A DNA stretch of 48,236 bases from Methanosarcinaceae archaeon (GCA_016932675.1 JAFGCK010000116.1:1-48236); one strand, 5' to 3'; counted from the first letter of the stretch, positions 17,204 through 25,823 are shown. Program-made: numbers and translations. The notes: generated by a model from the letters alone, not told the origin.

Positions 17204-17301
17204 GACACGGATCAACGCAGGATCCATGCGGATTTTGCCGTTTGCCGGTTTCAGATGCCGGTGTTACCATGAATCCGTGTTGATCGGTGCAGATCCGTGT
17301 C
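17204..17301. repeat. Imperfect inverted-repeat element, copy 2
   Basis: GACACGGATCAACGCAGGAT (from 17204) pairs imperfectly with ATCGGTGCAGATCCGTGTC (to 17301), with arms of about 30 nt around a roughly 40-nt centre. The right arm, read on the other strand, matches the left arm of the element at 15913-16020. The 436-nt gap 17050-17485 holds no gene that I can see apart from this element. Confidence 0.65.
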
Positions 17302-17485
17302 CTGGGAATGAATATGGAAGATCAGCGGCTTAAATGAAAAAAGATCTTTAAACTGCAGTTCTGATCAGATAGCCTCAATGGTTCTGAATGAAAGAACAGT
17401 TAAACCCTGAAATCAAAAATATACTTGATGGCCTCAGCAGGCATCATGGATCAAAAAGGAGGACATACTTTTAATACAGTCAGAC

Positions 17486-18040
17486 TTATTCCAGCCCCAG
17501 CATCGTTACTGCCGCAACGATCAGTATCCCCAGGCCCACCATGCGGGCAGAATGCTTGATGAGGCTCTGCCTGGCGAGTTTCCCGGAGAACACGCCGAGC
17601 ACTGAAAGCACAATGATGCTGAATACTATCGCAACCTCAAGCTGGTGAGAAGGCAGGAGCACGAAAGGCAGGATTGGTACCAATGATCCTAATAAGCTTG
17701 CACCGCCATGGAAGAAGGAATCACTCCATATCTTCTTTTTGGTCTCCTCCTCCAGTATGGTGCGTCCCAGGCTCCTGAGCAATGGCCTTTCCAGTTCTGC
17801 CAGCCTGCCGTACTCAACGGCACTTTCTGCAAGATAGGATCCCACGCCGTTTGTCAGCGCCAGGGCTATGGCCCCGCCAAGTGCGGCATTGATCACGATA
17901 GAGGTATCACTTGATACATGGGATGTTCCGATAACGACTCCCAGAACGGCCAGTATGCCGTCGATACTGCCAAGGATCACATAACGGCCCTGTTCGGCCT
18001 TGACTTTCATATTGATATCTCTGAAAAATAGCTTTGTCAT
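17486..18040 (-). CDS. VIT1/CCC1 family transporter
   Basis: 184-aa membrane protein of the vacuolar iron/manganese transporter family: GSIDGILAVLGVVIGTS is the first helix, and later helices lie at VINAALGGAIALALTNGVGSYLAE, LGSLVPILPFVLL and IVFSIIVLSVLGVFSGKLA. It probably moves Fe2+ or Mn2+. ATG at 18040 (MTKLFFRDINMKVKAEQ) was chosen over 18085 because the minus-strand TATA-like sequence near 18065-18085 lies between them. A start at 18010 (MKVKAEQGRYV) is also possible. Confidence 0.85.
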   Translation of the reverse strand: MTKLFFRDINMKVKAEQGRYVILGSIDGILAVLGVVIGTSHVSSDTSIVINAALGGAIALALTNGVGSYLAESAVEYGRLAELERPLLRSLGRTILEEETKKKIWSDSFFHGGASLLGSLVPILPFVLLPSHQLEVAIVFSIIVLSVLGVFSGKLARQSLIKHSARMVGLGILIVAAVTMLGLE

Positions 18041-18170
18041 AATGTTTTCAGATGATAGGCACTTAAAGTAGATAAATATACACATAAAGCTCTTTTGCTT
18101 TACGGATATTAGCAGGTAACGTTTATTTCCTGTCAGAGGATATATGTCAAACTAACTGAGGAATCAACCC

Positions 18171-19049
18171 ATGAAAGTCCACCCACGATGCACATACTGC
18201 CTGCTCTCAAGAATACACATGGAAGCGGAACTGTCCACGGATGATGAGGAACTCGTGCATGAAGCTGTAAGGGGAGGTATCGAAGTGCTTAACAGTCTGT
18301 ATGAACCCGGCATTCCGACAGCGGCTCTCTCGACCCCAATGCACAGGAAAGCCTATGCGATACTCAATGACAAAGACCCCTACAGGGAAAAGAAAGAGTT
18401 GAGCAGCATGGTAGCAGAGAGATTCCTTCCCGCGATACGCTCCCATGTGTTCAACGGGAATGGGGATGATGTTGCCGCCACATTCAAACACGCGGTCCTT
18501 GCAGCCGTGATAGGGAACTACTTCGATTACGGGGTCATGGGACTGGAAGTACCTATCGACATTTTCGAGAGAACCTTTACTGAACATTTCAAGCGTGGGC
18601 TGGACATCGACGACACTGACAGGATGCTGGACAAGCTCAGCAATGTCGTGTATCTTGCTGACAACTGCGGAGAGATACTCATAGATACACTTGTCTTTGA
18701 GATGATAAAGAAAATGGGGGGTAATATCACCCTTGTCGTACGTGGTGCCCCTATTCTCAATGATGTCACCATGGAAGAGGTGAAGCAGTTCGGCATAGAT
18801 GAGAAGGTCGACCGTGTGCTGACAACCGGTTCCAATGCGATAGGGGTCTGTCTTGACGAGGCACCACAGGAATTGAAGGATGCCCTTGATGATGCATCGC
18901 TTATCATCAGCAAAGGCATGGCCAACTACGAGACAATGTCAGAAGAGAATTATAGGCCCATAGCCTACTTACTAAAGGTCAAGTGCGATCCTGTAGGCGA
19001 GGACATCGGTGCTCCGAAGGGATGCTCTGTAGCCAGATTGATCGGATAA
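18171..19049 (+). CDS. DUF89 metal-dependent phosphatase family protein
   Basis: 292 aa. The family is recognised from HPRCTYCLLSRIHME at the N-terminus, with a Cys pair at residues 8 and 11, and the catalytic region YLADNCGEILIDTLVFE, TLVVRGAPILNDVTMEE, SLIISKGMANYETM and YLLKVKCDPVGEDIG. DUF89 proteins are damage-control phosphatases acting on sugar or cofactor phosphates; this is the archaeal AF1104-like type with the extra cysteines. cooT begins 14 nt downstream, so the two are cotranscribed. Confidence 0.88.
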   Translation: MKVHPRCTYCLLSRIHMEAELSTDDEELVHEAVRGGIEVLNSLYEPGIPTAALSTPMHRKAYAILNDKDPYREKKELSSMVAERFLPAIRSHVFNGNGDDVAATFKHAVLAAVIGNYFDYGVMGLEVPIDIFERTFTEHFKRGLDIDDTDRMLDKLSNVVYLADNCGEILIDTLVFEMIKKMGGNITLVVRGAPILNDVTMEEVKQFGIDEKVDRVLTTGSNAIGVCLDEAPQELKDALDDASLIISKGMANYETMSEENYRPIAYLLKVKCDPVGEDIGAPKGCSVARLIG

Positions 19050-19063
19050 AGGAGGAAAATAAG

Positions 19064-19261
19064 ATGTGTGAACTAAATGCCATAATGGTGCAGGGAGATG
19101 AGCGTAAAACAGTTATGGAATCCGTCATAAAGATAGTTGTGGAGGAGGATCTTATCCATCTTTATGGTCTGCTTGGAGAAAGAGAGACTGTCGAAGGTTC
19201 GATAAAACTGGTCGATTTTTCAAAAGGAGAAACTGTAATACTTGGAAAACAGCATACATAG
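19064..19261 (+). CDS. cooT: CooT-type nickel-binding protein
   Basis: 65-aa protein matching the CooT family, which in CO-oxidising bacteria binds Ni2+ through the Cys directly after the initiator Met and helps mature CO dehydrogenase. Here MCELNAIMVQGDERKTVMES opens the protein, and the body contains LIHLYGLLGERETVEGSIKLVD. ATG at 19064 follows a strong AAGGAGG at 19048-19054. A longer in-frame start inside DUF89 lacks family support. The stop is TAG immediately followed by TAA. The CODH operon lies about 6.5 kb downstream on the same strand, consistent with a nickel supply role for CdhA/CdhC. Confidence 0.88.
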   Translation: MCELNAIMVQGDERKTVMESVIKIVVEEDLIHLYGLLGERETVEGSIKLVDFSKGETVILGKQHT

Positions 19262-19306
19262 TAAAAAATATGGAACAGGTTTTATAGTCTGTATGGCTCT
19301 TACATA

Positions 19307-19368
19307 AAGAGGATAAGAGTCAAGAGGATAAGAGTCTGAACTTAATGGGAATCTGAACTTAATGGGAG
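19307..19368. repeat. Two consecutive perfect tandem duplications in the GAPDH leader
   Basis: AAGAGGATAAGAGTC is present twice at 19307-19336. Directly after it, TCTGAACTTAATGGGA occurs at 19335-19350 and again at 19352-19367. The duplicated part brings two GGGA/GGAGG-like stretches close to the GAPDH start at 19377. Confidence 0.9.
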
Positions 19369-19376
19369 GGAAATAG

Positions 19377-20384
19377 ATGTCAAAGGTAAAAGTAGCAATA
19401 AATGGATACGGTACGATCGGAAAAAGAGTGGCGGATGCTGTCAGCCAGCAGGATGACATGGAGATCATAGGCATCTCCAAAACAAGGCCAAACTATGAGG
19501 CCTGGGTTGCAGTCGACAGGGGATATGCCATATATGCACCAGCTGAAAAGATCGATGCAATGAACAAAGGCGGGATCACCGTTGCAGGCTCTGTGGAAGA
19601 TATGGTGGGAAGTGCGGAAATTGTCGTAGACTGTACACCTGGCGGCATAGGCGAGAAGAACAAGGCGCTCTACGAGAAGGCAGGGATCAAGGCGATCTGG
19701 CAGGGTGGCGAGGAGCATGAACTTGCAGGGTGCTCATTCAATGCCAGCTCCAATTATGAGGAAGCCCTGGGCAGGGACTTCGTGAGGGTCGTTTCATGTA
19801 ACACGACCGGACTTTGCAGGGTCATCTCTCCTCTTGACCGGGAATTCGGCGTGAAGAAGGTAAGGGCCACTCTCATGAGAAGGGCCGCTGACCCCGGCGA
19901 TATCAAGAAGGGACCTATCAACGCGATCGTTCCAAACCCTATCAAACTCCCGTCACACCATGGTCCTGACGTGAAGACCGTCATGCCCCATATCGATATT
20001 GTGTCCATTGCAGTCAAGCTGCCGACAACACTGATGCACCTGCATGCCTTGAATGCAGAGCTTGACAAAGACTGCTCGGCAGAAGATGTGAAAGACCTCT
20101 TTGCAAAACAGCCCCGTATAAGGTTTGTAGGCCAGGGTATCAGCTCAACGGCCGAGATCATGGAACTGGGCAAGGACATGAGGCGGCCAAGGGGCGACAT
20201 GTGGGAGAACTGCATATGGGATGAATCCATCACCATCTACGAAGGGGAACTCTACTTCTTCCAGGGCATCCACCAGGAATCTGACGTGATCCCTGAGAAC
20301 ATCGATGCCATCCGTGCCATGATGGAGCTTGAGAGTGACGGTGCAAGGTCCATAGCAAAGACCAACAAGGCAATGGGTATCTGA
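19377..20384 (+). CDS. gap: Glyceraldehyde-3-phosphate dehydrogenase, archaeal type
   Basis: 335-aa archaeal NAD(P)-dependent GAPDH for gluconeogenesis and glycolysis. The Rossmann motif NGYGTIG is near residues 9-15, the catalytic Cys141 is in VVSCNTTGLCR, and the archaeal-type motif RRAADPGDIKKGPINAIVP follows. ATG at 19377 is preceded by GGGAGGG. Its 62-nt 5' leader contains two tandem duplications. It is followed 21 nt later by the FBPase-like phosphatase gene, consistent with a gluconeogenic operon. Confidence 0.95.
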   Translation: MSKVKVAINGYGTIGKRVADAVSQQDDMEIIGISKTRPNYEAWVAVDRGYAIYAPAEKIDAMNKGGITVAGSVEDMVGSAEIVVDCTPGGIGEKNKALYEKAGIKAIWQGGEEHELAGCSFNASSNYEEALGRDFVRVVSCNTTGLCRVISPLDREFGVKKVRATLMRRAADPGDIKKGPINAIVPNPIKLPSHHGPDVKTVMPHIDIVSIAVKLPTTLMHLHALNAELDKDCSAEDVKDLFAKQPRIRFVGQGISSTAEIMELGKDMRRPRGDMWENCIWDESITIYEGELYFFQGIHQESDVIPENIDAIRAMMELESDGARSIAKTNKAMGI

Positions 20385-20405
20385 TACCTGTCCGTCTTTT
20401 TTCTT

Positions 20406-21215
20406 ATGCCCGAAGATGGTTACTTTCTAGATCTAAGCAACAGGATAGCTGGTGCAGTATATGAGAGAATAAAGGATATCGCCGGGACATCCAATGCGAA
20501 TGATGTCATGTACATGGGTGCCGACGGCACTCCCACAAGGGTGATAGACGACATGTCCGAAAGGGCCATCCTGGAGATACTGGAAAATGAGAGGAGGTCC
20601 TTCAGGATCCTGAGCGAAGAGTGCGGCGAGAAAATTATCGGAGGCATTCCGGAATGTACCATCATAATCGATCCCATTGACGGCACATACAATGCATCCT
20701 TCGGGATCCCATTTTACAGCATATCCCTTGCCTTCACCACTAAAAGTCCGGGTGAAGTATGCTTTGGATATGTGAAGAACCTTGCGACGGGTGATGTGTT
20801 CCATGCGGAAAAGGGGAAAGGGGCATTCCTAAATACAGAGAGGATACAAATATCCAGCAAGGCAGAAATAAGCAGGTTCTGCATAAGTGTTTACGGATAC
20901 CGGCCCCACATAGAAGAGACCGCTGAACTGTGCAGGAATGTAAGGCGGGTAAGGGTGCTGGGAAGCGTGGCACTGGAACTTTGCTATGTTGCTGCCGGTA
21001 AGTTCGATGCCTTTGTTGATGTAAGGGGTTCACTGCGCCTGACCGATGTAGCTGCCGGAAAACTGATTGTAGAGGAAGCAGGGGGAAAGGTCACAGACGG
21101 ATCCGGAGCACCTCTTGAACTTGAGGACAATATCCTCAACAAGGTCTACATGGTAGCTTCCAACGGCCATGCACACGAAACGATATTGAAACTTTCAAAA
21201 GGAGGGTTGGCATGA
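20406..21215 (+). CDS. Inositol monophosphatase/FBPase-family phosphatase
   Basis: 269-aa Mg2+-dependent phosphatase. Metal ligands are visible: ILSEECGEK (Glu71, Glu72), DPIDGTYN at 89-96, and a C-terminal LTDVAAGKLIVEEAGG in place of the usual WDxAAG. Archaeal members hydrolyse fructose 1,6-bisphosphate and inositol phosphate, and some act on NADP. ATG at 20406 follows a T-rich stretch after gap. The last codons overlap the start of nadK by 4 nt (ATGA), so both proteins are made together, which recalls the fused NADP phosphatase/NAD kinase of Methanocaldococcus. Confidence 0.9.
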   Translation: MPEDGYFLDLSNRIAGAVYERIKDIAGTSNANDVMYMGADGTPTRVIDDMSERAILEILENERRSFRILSEECGEKIIGGIPECTIIIDPIDGTYNASFGIPFYSISLAFTTKSPGEVCFGYVKNLATGDVFHAEKGKGAFLNTERIQISSKAEISRFCISVYGYRPHIEETAELCRNVRRVRVLGSVALELCYVAAGKFDAFVDVRGSLRLTDVAAGKLIVEEAGGKVTDGSGAPLELEDNILNKVYMVASNGHAHETILKLSKGGLA

Positions 21216-22045
21216 GGGTCCAGAAGATAGGCATAGTATCACGCTTTGATAGCCAGGAAGCTCTGGATATGGCCAGAAAGATCATGGAAACCTTTGAGGA
21301 TAAAGTCGACATCGTTCTGTCCCCGGGAACTGCAGAACATCTGAACATTGATGACAGATGCATGCCTGTCGAGAATATGCGGGATGGTGGTGTCGAACTT
21401 GTGATCTCTGTTGGTGGTGACGGCACCGTGCTGCGCAACATATCCAGGATGCAAGACCCGCTCCCTATCCTTGGAATAAACATGGGAACCCTTGGATTCC
21501 TTGTAGATGTACAGCCAGATGATGCCATCAGTTCCATTGAGAAAATCCTTAACGGGTTCACATACACAGAACGCAGCAGGCTTGGAGTGTACCTTAATGG
21601 AAGAGCCCTGCCACCGGCAACCAATGAGATGGTGCTTATTACCGCAAGACCTGCGAAGATACTCACTTTCAGGATATCAGTTGATGATTCCATGATCGAG
21701 GAACTGCGCGCTGATGGTGTTGTTTTTGCAACTCCCACAGGTTCAACGGCCTATGCAATGAGTGCAGGAGGTCCGATAGTTGACCCGAGGGTCGACGCAT
21801 CACTGATAGTTCCGCTGGCCCCATTCAAGCTTTCAGCACGCCCATGGCTTGTTCCCGCAAGCAGTAAAATTGCAGTGGAAATGACCATTCCGGAAAAGGA
21901 GGCTGCTATCGTCATTGATGGTCAGCATTCCTACAGCATCAAGGCCAGTGACAGGATAATACTTACCCGGGCAAAATATCCTGCACGTTTTGTAAGCAGT
22001 TCGATCAATGGTTTCTATGAGAAGGTCCAGAGCAAACTTACATAG
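21212..22045 (+). CDS. nadK: NAD kinase
   Basis: 277 aa; phosphorylates NAD to NADP. VISVGGDGTVLRN carries the GGDGT motif at 68-72, followed by GINMGTLGFLVDV, EMVLI and the second conserved motif TPTGSTAYAMSAGGPIVDP. The start overlaps the phosphatase stop (ATGA), and AAAGGAGGG just upstream lies inside the phosphatase gene. The stop is TAG. Confidence 0.94.
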   Translation: MRVQKIGIVSRFDSQEALDMARKIMETFEDKVDIVLSPGTAEHLNIDDRCMPVENMRDGGVELVISVGGDGTVLRNISRMQDPLPILGINMGTLGFLVDVQPDDAISSIEKILNGFTYTERSRLGVYLNGRALPPATNEMVLITARPAKILTFRISVDDSMIEELRADGVVFATPTGSTAYAMSAGGPIVDPRVDASLIVPLAPFKLSARPWLVPASSKIAVEMTIPEKEAAIVIDGQHSYSIKASDRIILTRAKYPARFVSSSINGFYEKVQSKLT

Positions 22046-22239
22046 GTGTGCAGACTTTAGCGCAACTCACATGCAAGTGCCGGATATGCTTCAATTTGCT
22101 CAAAGATGCAGACACCTGCCTTCTATATGATAAATAAAGGTTGCCTTCTGGTAACAGGCTTTTAACCTAAAAAAAAGCTTGAAAAGCTAAAATTTATATT
22201 GAGTATCGGGGATGTTCATCACTTACAGGAATCAAGAAT

Positions 22240-23412
22240 ATGTCAGAAGTGGAAGCTTATTCAAGGAACAAACTGATCGATTATCTGAACCTGCCACCCC
22301 TTGATATAGAAATATGTGATGTCACCCTGAGGGATGGCGAACAGACGCCCGGAGTGGTCTTTACAAGAGATGAAAAGATCGCAATTGCCACAGAGCTCGA
22401 CGCTGTCAAAGTGGAGATAATTGAAGCCGGTTTTCCGGTGGTATCACCTGCTGAAAAAGAGATAGTGAAAGAGATCGCTAACATGGGGCTCAATGCAAAG
22501 ACATGCTGCCTGGCACGTTCTGTCATTGGAGACGTTGAGACCGCAGTTGACTGTGATGTTGATTTTGTTAGCATATTCATTGCCATGTCCGAACTTCACC
22601 TGAAGTACAAGTACCACAAAAGCTATGAAGAAATGTTCAGCTCTGCGATGATTGCCGTCGAATATGCGAAGGATCATGGTGTAGGGGTGAGGTTTGCTGC
22701 TGAGGACGGTACAAGAACCGATGTAGATGTCCTGAAAAAAGCATTTACAGCCGCTGAAGACTACAAAGTCGACTATGTAAGCATCGCAGACACCATCGGG
22801 ATCCTCAATCCCAGTACAACTTATTATCTTGTAAGTGAGATCAAAAAGGTAGTTCATACACCGATATGCATACACTGCCATAATGATCTGGGAATGGCCA
22901 CAGCAAATACACTTTCTGCTGCAGAGGCAGGCGCGAAACAGCTCCACACTACCGTTAATGCCATTGGTGAAAGGGCTGGTAACGCTTCCCTTGAGGAAGT
23001 GCTTGTCGCTCTAAGGATACAGTATGGGATAGACAGGTATGACACTGCCAGACTGACAAAACTTTCAAAAATGGTCAACGAATTCTCAGGTGTAAGGCCA
23101 GCCATAAATAAAGCTATAGTAGGCGAGCATGCATTCTCCCACGAGTCAGGCATACATGTCTGCGCCATCCTTGAAGAGCCAAGGACATATGAACTGTTCA
23201 GTCCGGAAATGGTGGGAGGCGAACGTCATCTCATAGTTGGCAAGCATACAGGAACAAAGGCACTCAGAGGTATTTTAAAAAGTATGGGATATGAACTTGA
23301 TAAGGAACAGCTCTGTGAACTCCTCGATAAGATAAAGAACTGCACGGATGCAAAGAAAGGAATATCTCCTTCCAGACTGGAAGAGATGATCAGGAAGATA
23401 TGCAATATCTAA
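22240..23412 (+). CDS. aksA: Homocitrate synthase family protein (coenzyme B biosynthesis)
   Basis: 390-aa member of the DRE-TIM metallolyase family. DVTLRDGEQTPGV at 27-39 is the catalytic motif; RFAAEDGTRTD, IHCHNDLGMATAN (metal-binding HxH) and the C-terminal GEHAFSHESGIH also match. Among homocitrate and isopropylmalate synthases the length and pattern fit AksA, which condenses 2-oxoglutarate with acetyl-CoA and then elongates the chain towards 2-oxosuberate for coenzyme B. A TATA-like AAATTTATATTGAG lies near 22190. The 3' end overlaps the convergent NYN gene by 4 nt. Confidence 0.9.
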   Translation: MSEVEAYSRNKLIDYLNLPPLDIEICDVTLRDGEQTPGVVFTRDEKIAIATELDAVKVEIIEAGFPVVSPAEKEIVKEIANMGLNAKTCCLARSVIGDVETAVDCDVDFVSIFIAMSELHLKYKYHKSYEEMFSSAMIAVEYAKDHGVGVRFAAEDGTRTDVDVLKKAFTAAEDYKVDYVSIADTIGILNPSTTYYLVSEIKKVVHTPICIHCHNDLGMATANTLSAAEAGAKQLHTTVNAIGERAGNASLEEVLVALRIQYGIDRYDTARLTKLSKMVNEFSGVRPAINKAIVGEHAFSHESGIHVCAILEEPRTYELFSPEMVGGERHLIVGKHTGTKALRGILKSMGYELDKEQLCELLDKIKNCTDAKKGISPSRLEEMIRKICNI

Positions 23413-24008
23413 TAGTCCATCAAAGCATCTTTTTTCTTGCGTGAACCCGGTATCAGGCTCTCATCGGCCAGGTCACCGGCCTCATTATCTTTTTTAGATC
23501 CCGGGGCATACTCCTCATAGTAGTTCATCTCGTTATTCTCAAGTATTATCACATAATCTGCAGAGTTCCTGAGAGCAGTTGAGAAACCCGGTTCCACACC
23601 GAAAATAATGGTTTCTTTGCCGTGTTCGTTCGCCTTGTTCAAAAGAGGCTTGAAATCAGCATCCCTTGTGACCAGCGCCAGAGTATCGATAGTGGGATTG
23701 TAGACAAGTTCCATTCCTTCCACCGCAAGTCTCACATCCACATCACTTGAGCAGACGATCGGCTCAAAACCATTGTTCTCAATTGCTTCAACAAGCTTAT
23801 CGGATGCATACTGGTTAAGGAACACCCTGCCGATCTTCACATTTCCATATTCCTTCAACACATCCCGTATCTCTTCGAGATTGACATTGAACTCCTTGCG
23901 GAGCACATTCGGACCATCTACAAGCAGACCTATACTACGCCTGCCGGTTTCCTTCTTGGTACTAAGGTACTTGACAATGGAGTTAAGCCCGGTTTTAACA
24001 TTGGCCAT
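23409..24008 (-). CDS. NYN-domain protein (TIGR00288-like)
   Basis: 199-aa protein with a NYN/PIN-like nuclease fold. Conserved acidic residues are Asp31 in GLLVDGPNVLRKE, Asp89/Asp91 in SSDVDVRL, and Asp116 and Asp118 in LVTRDADFKPLL, the likely metal site of an RNase. The C-terminal 40 residues are charged and of low complexity. ATG at 24008 is preceded by GAGAGGTATC. Members occur widely in Euryarchaeota, and the substrate is unknown. Its 3' end runs 4 nt into the aksA end. Confidence 0.85.
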   Translation of the reverse strand: MANVKTGLNSIVKYLSTKKETGRRSIGLLVDGPNVLRKEFNVNLEEIRDVLKEYGNVKIGRVFLNQYASDKLVEAIENNGFEPIVCSSDVDVRLAVEGMELVYNPTIDTLALVTRDADFKPLLNKANEHGKETIIFGVEPGFSTALRNSADYVIILENNEMNYYEEYAPGSKKDNEAGDLADESLIPGSRKKKDALMDY

Positions 24009-24175
24009 GATACCTCTCTATAATTATACATAATTGTTACAGTTACTCATAATTCTAAAGTTGCAATACCTGCTATATATTTGCTATAGGTAATATAATA
24101 ACATACAAATATTTGACTATGATAGCATATAACCCTTACTAAAAATCCACACAAATGCAGAATCCACATATATCG

Positions 24176-24586
24176 TCACAGAATATCTTCCAGCAGTTTT
24201 TCTTTTACATTCGCTTCCGGGATGGAAGCCATTTCCAGCCTGAAATGGTTTATGAGCCTCCCATTTTTTTTTACCCTTGTATACCGGATTTCACCACCAT
24301 GTTTTATAAACATGTCCGCTATCTCTTCAAATTGCAATCTTTCCATTTCAGAAAGCTCGATCAGGCTCTCCCTGTCTGAAAGCCAGTTGTAGACCCTGAG
24401 CACGGAAACTTCCCGCACTCTTTTCAGGTTCTCCGTGTCCCTGAAGTCATCAACATATACTGAACGCTTTAACTGAGGGGACCATCCTGCCAGCTTTTCC
24501 TGTATATCTATGAACTGTATAGGTATCTCCTCATTCTCCCCGGGTCTTGGAAAGAAGCATTTGAGATGACTGATATCCTTTTCCAC
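24176..24586 (-). CDS. Uncharacterised 136-aa protein downstream of the rhomboid gene
   Basis: No family recognised. It is soluble and charged, with ISHLKCFFPRPGENEEIP at the N-terminus and basic RYTRVKKNGRLINHFRLE near the C-terminus. I chose GTG at 24586 because AGAGGTGATCC, an almost complete anti-16S sequence, ends just upstream. Earlier ATGs at 24601 and 24631 would place that ribosome binding site inside the gene. It begins 4 nt after the rhomboid stop, so it is probably translated with it and may act with or on the protease. Confidence 0.65.
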   Translation of the reverse strand: MEKDISHLKCFFPRPGENEEIPIQFIDIQEKLAGWSPQLKRSVYVDDFRDTENLKRVREVSVLRVYNWLSDRESLIELSEMERLQFEEIADMFIKHGGEIRYTRVKKNGRLINHFRLEMASIPEANVKEKLLEDIL

Positions 24587-24590
24587 CGGA

Positions 24591-25454
24591 TCACCTCTCA
24601 TAGTAAGAATAGGGTTCTTGCCATTGATCATTCATATTGCTCTGCCGTATCCTGTATCCCATGAACAGACCTACCAGTATGCCACTCAGATGTGCGGTGT
24701 GCGCCACCATATCGTTGGAGCCTATATAAAGAAAATCGATCAGCACGAATAAGATCAAAGCATGCCATATCTTCATAGGGATGAAATAGACATAGACCCT
24801 TATTTCAGGTGCAATGACCGTAATTGCGGCAAAGAGACCCATTATCGCACCACTGGCTCCTACAACCGCTGCATCAGGCGAGCTTGTAAGAGAGTAGCCA
24901 AGCGCTGCCACAATACCTGCAACAAGATATACCTTCAGGAAAGTACTCTTTCCAGCCCTTCTTTCCAGTTCAGGACCGAAGAAGAAGAGGACCAGCATGT
25001 TAAAGAAAAGGTGGAAGAAACCTACATGGAGGAACATATGGGTTATCAGCGTCCAGGGACGCGATAAGATCTGTCCCGGTACCAGCATTAAGGCTTCAAA
25101 ATAGCCCGGGATGATCTGCAGGATAAATGATAATATACATAGATAGATGATAGCCATAGAAGGGCTGCTCCTCATGGAGTGCCTTATATTGGAACCAATT
25201 CCTCTGATAGCAGTTCTTCCAGCATACTTCGCAGTGTCCTTCATCATGCTCCTGAGAATATCATCAGCTTCCGCAGGAGTATGATCGGCATATCTGCCAC
25301 CTGAGCTATGCTGCCTTGCATATTCAATGCCCTCACATGCATGCTGCTCTGGAAGCCTGTGCCTGGAACAGAACACTTTCCCACAAAAGCGGCATTTGAA
25401 AGGTATAGGCTCTTCCTTGCCACATATCCAGCATTTTTTGTCCAAAACATTCAC
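24591..25454 (-). CDS. Rhomboid family intramembrane serine protease with N-terminal AN1-type zinc finger
   Basis: 287 aa. Residues 8-40 hold a complete AN1-like zinc finger set (Cys8, Cys11, Cys21, Cys24, Cys29, His32, His38, Cys40). A linker to about 95 leads to six or more helices with rhomboid signatures: PWTLITHMFLHVGFFHLFFN, GPELERRAG, the nucleophile Ser201 in VGASGAIMGLF and the catalytic His255 in AHTAHLSGILVG. It cleaves membrane proteins within or near the bilayer. The finger may recruit ubiquitin-like or other partners; this is inference. The start is GTG at 25454, with GATACG upstream but no strong ribosome binding site. Confidence 0.9.
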   Translation of the reverse strand: MNVLDKKCWICGKEEPIPFKCRFCGKVFCSRHRLPEQHACEGIEYARQHSSGGRYADHTPAEADDILRSMMKDTAKYAGRTAIRGIGSNIRHSMRSSPSMAIIYLCILSFILQIIPGYFEALMLVPGQILSRPWTLITHMFLHVGFFHLFFNMLVLFFFGPELERRAGKSTFLKVYLVAGIVAALGYSLTSSPDAAVVGASGAIMGLFAAITVIAPEIRVYVYFIPMKIWHALILFVLIDFLYIGSNDMVAHTAHLSGILVGLFMGYRIRQSNMNDQWQEPYSYYER

Positions 25455-25823
25455 CGTATCAAAATATTCTGTTCCAATAAGGTTCGCATCAAATAAAACT
25501 ATTTCCGGGGAAAAACGAAATATATGTTATCGATTGTCAAGAATAATCGTTATAGATATCGGAAAACTTATATGTGAAAATTACCTATCTGGATTACGTC
25601 AAAAACTGTCTGGGATCTATTTATTCCGTATATGTGGAACTATGAAACTTTTGTCACATATAATCGTGACAAATTCGGAAACTTTTTTATATGGGATTGT
25701 TGTATTAGAACACCCGGAATAACAGTTTCAAATTTATTACAAATTGGGAAGAACGTATAATTTTTTAACACGATTTTATTGTTCAGTAATACACCAGAAC
25801 ACCAGAGGAGGAAAAGATACAAA
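25455..25823 (+). promoter_or_regulatory. CODH/ACS operon control region
   Basis: The 369-nt divergent gap between the rhomboid gene and cdhA is A/T-rich with no coding frame I trust. TTTTATATGG at 25685-25694 is the best TATA box. It predicts a start near 25715 and a leader of about 110 nt up to the cdhA ATG. A second A/T-rich stretch near 25757-25770 is possible. GAGGAGG at 25805-25811 is the ribosome binding site. Methanosarcina cdh transcripts are known for long leaders that affect regulation. Confidence 0.6.
25650..25673. promoter_or_regulatory. Perfect dyad upstream of the cdhA TATA box
   Basis: TTTGTCAC, an 8-nt A/T-rich spacer, then GTGACAAA. The dyad ends 11 nt before the TATA box at 25685. 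This position suits an activator, or a repressor that blocks TFB/TBP. The spacing and symmetry suggest a dimeric regulator. Confidence 0.5.
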
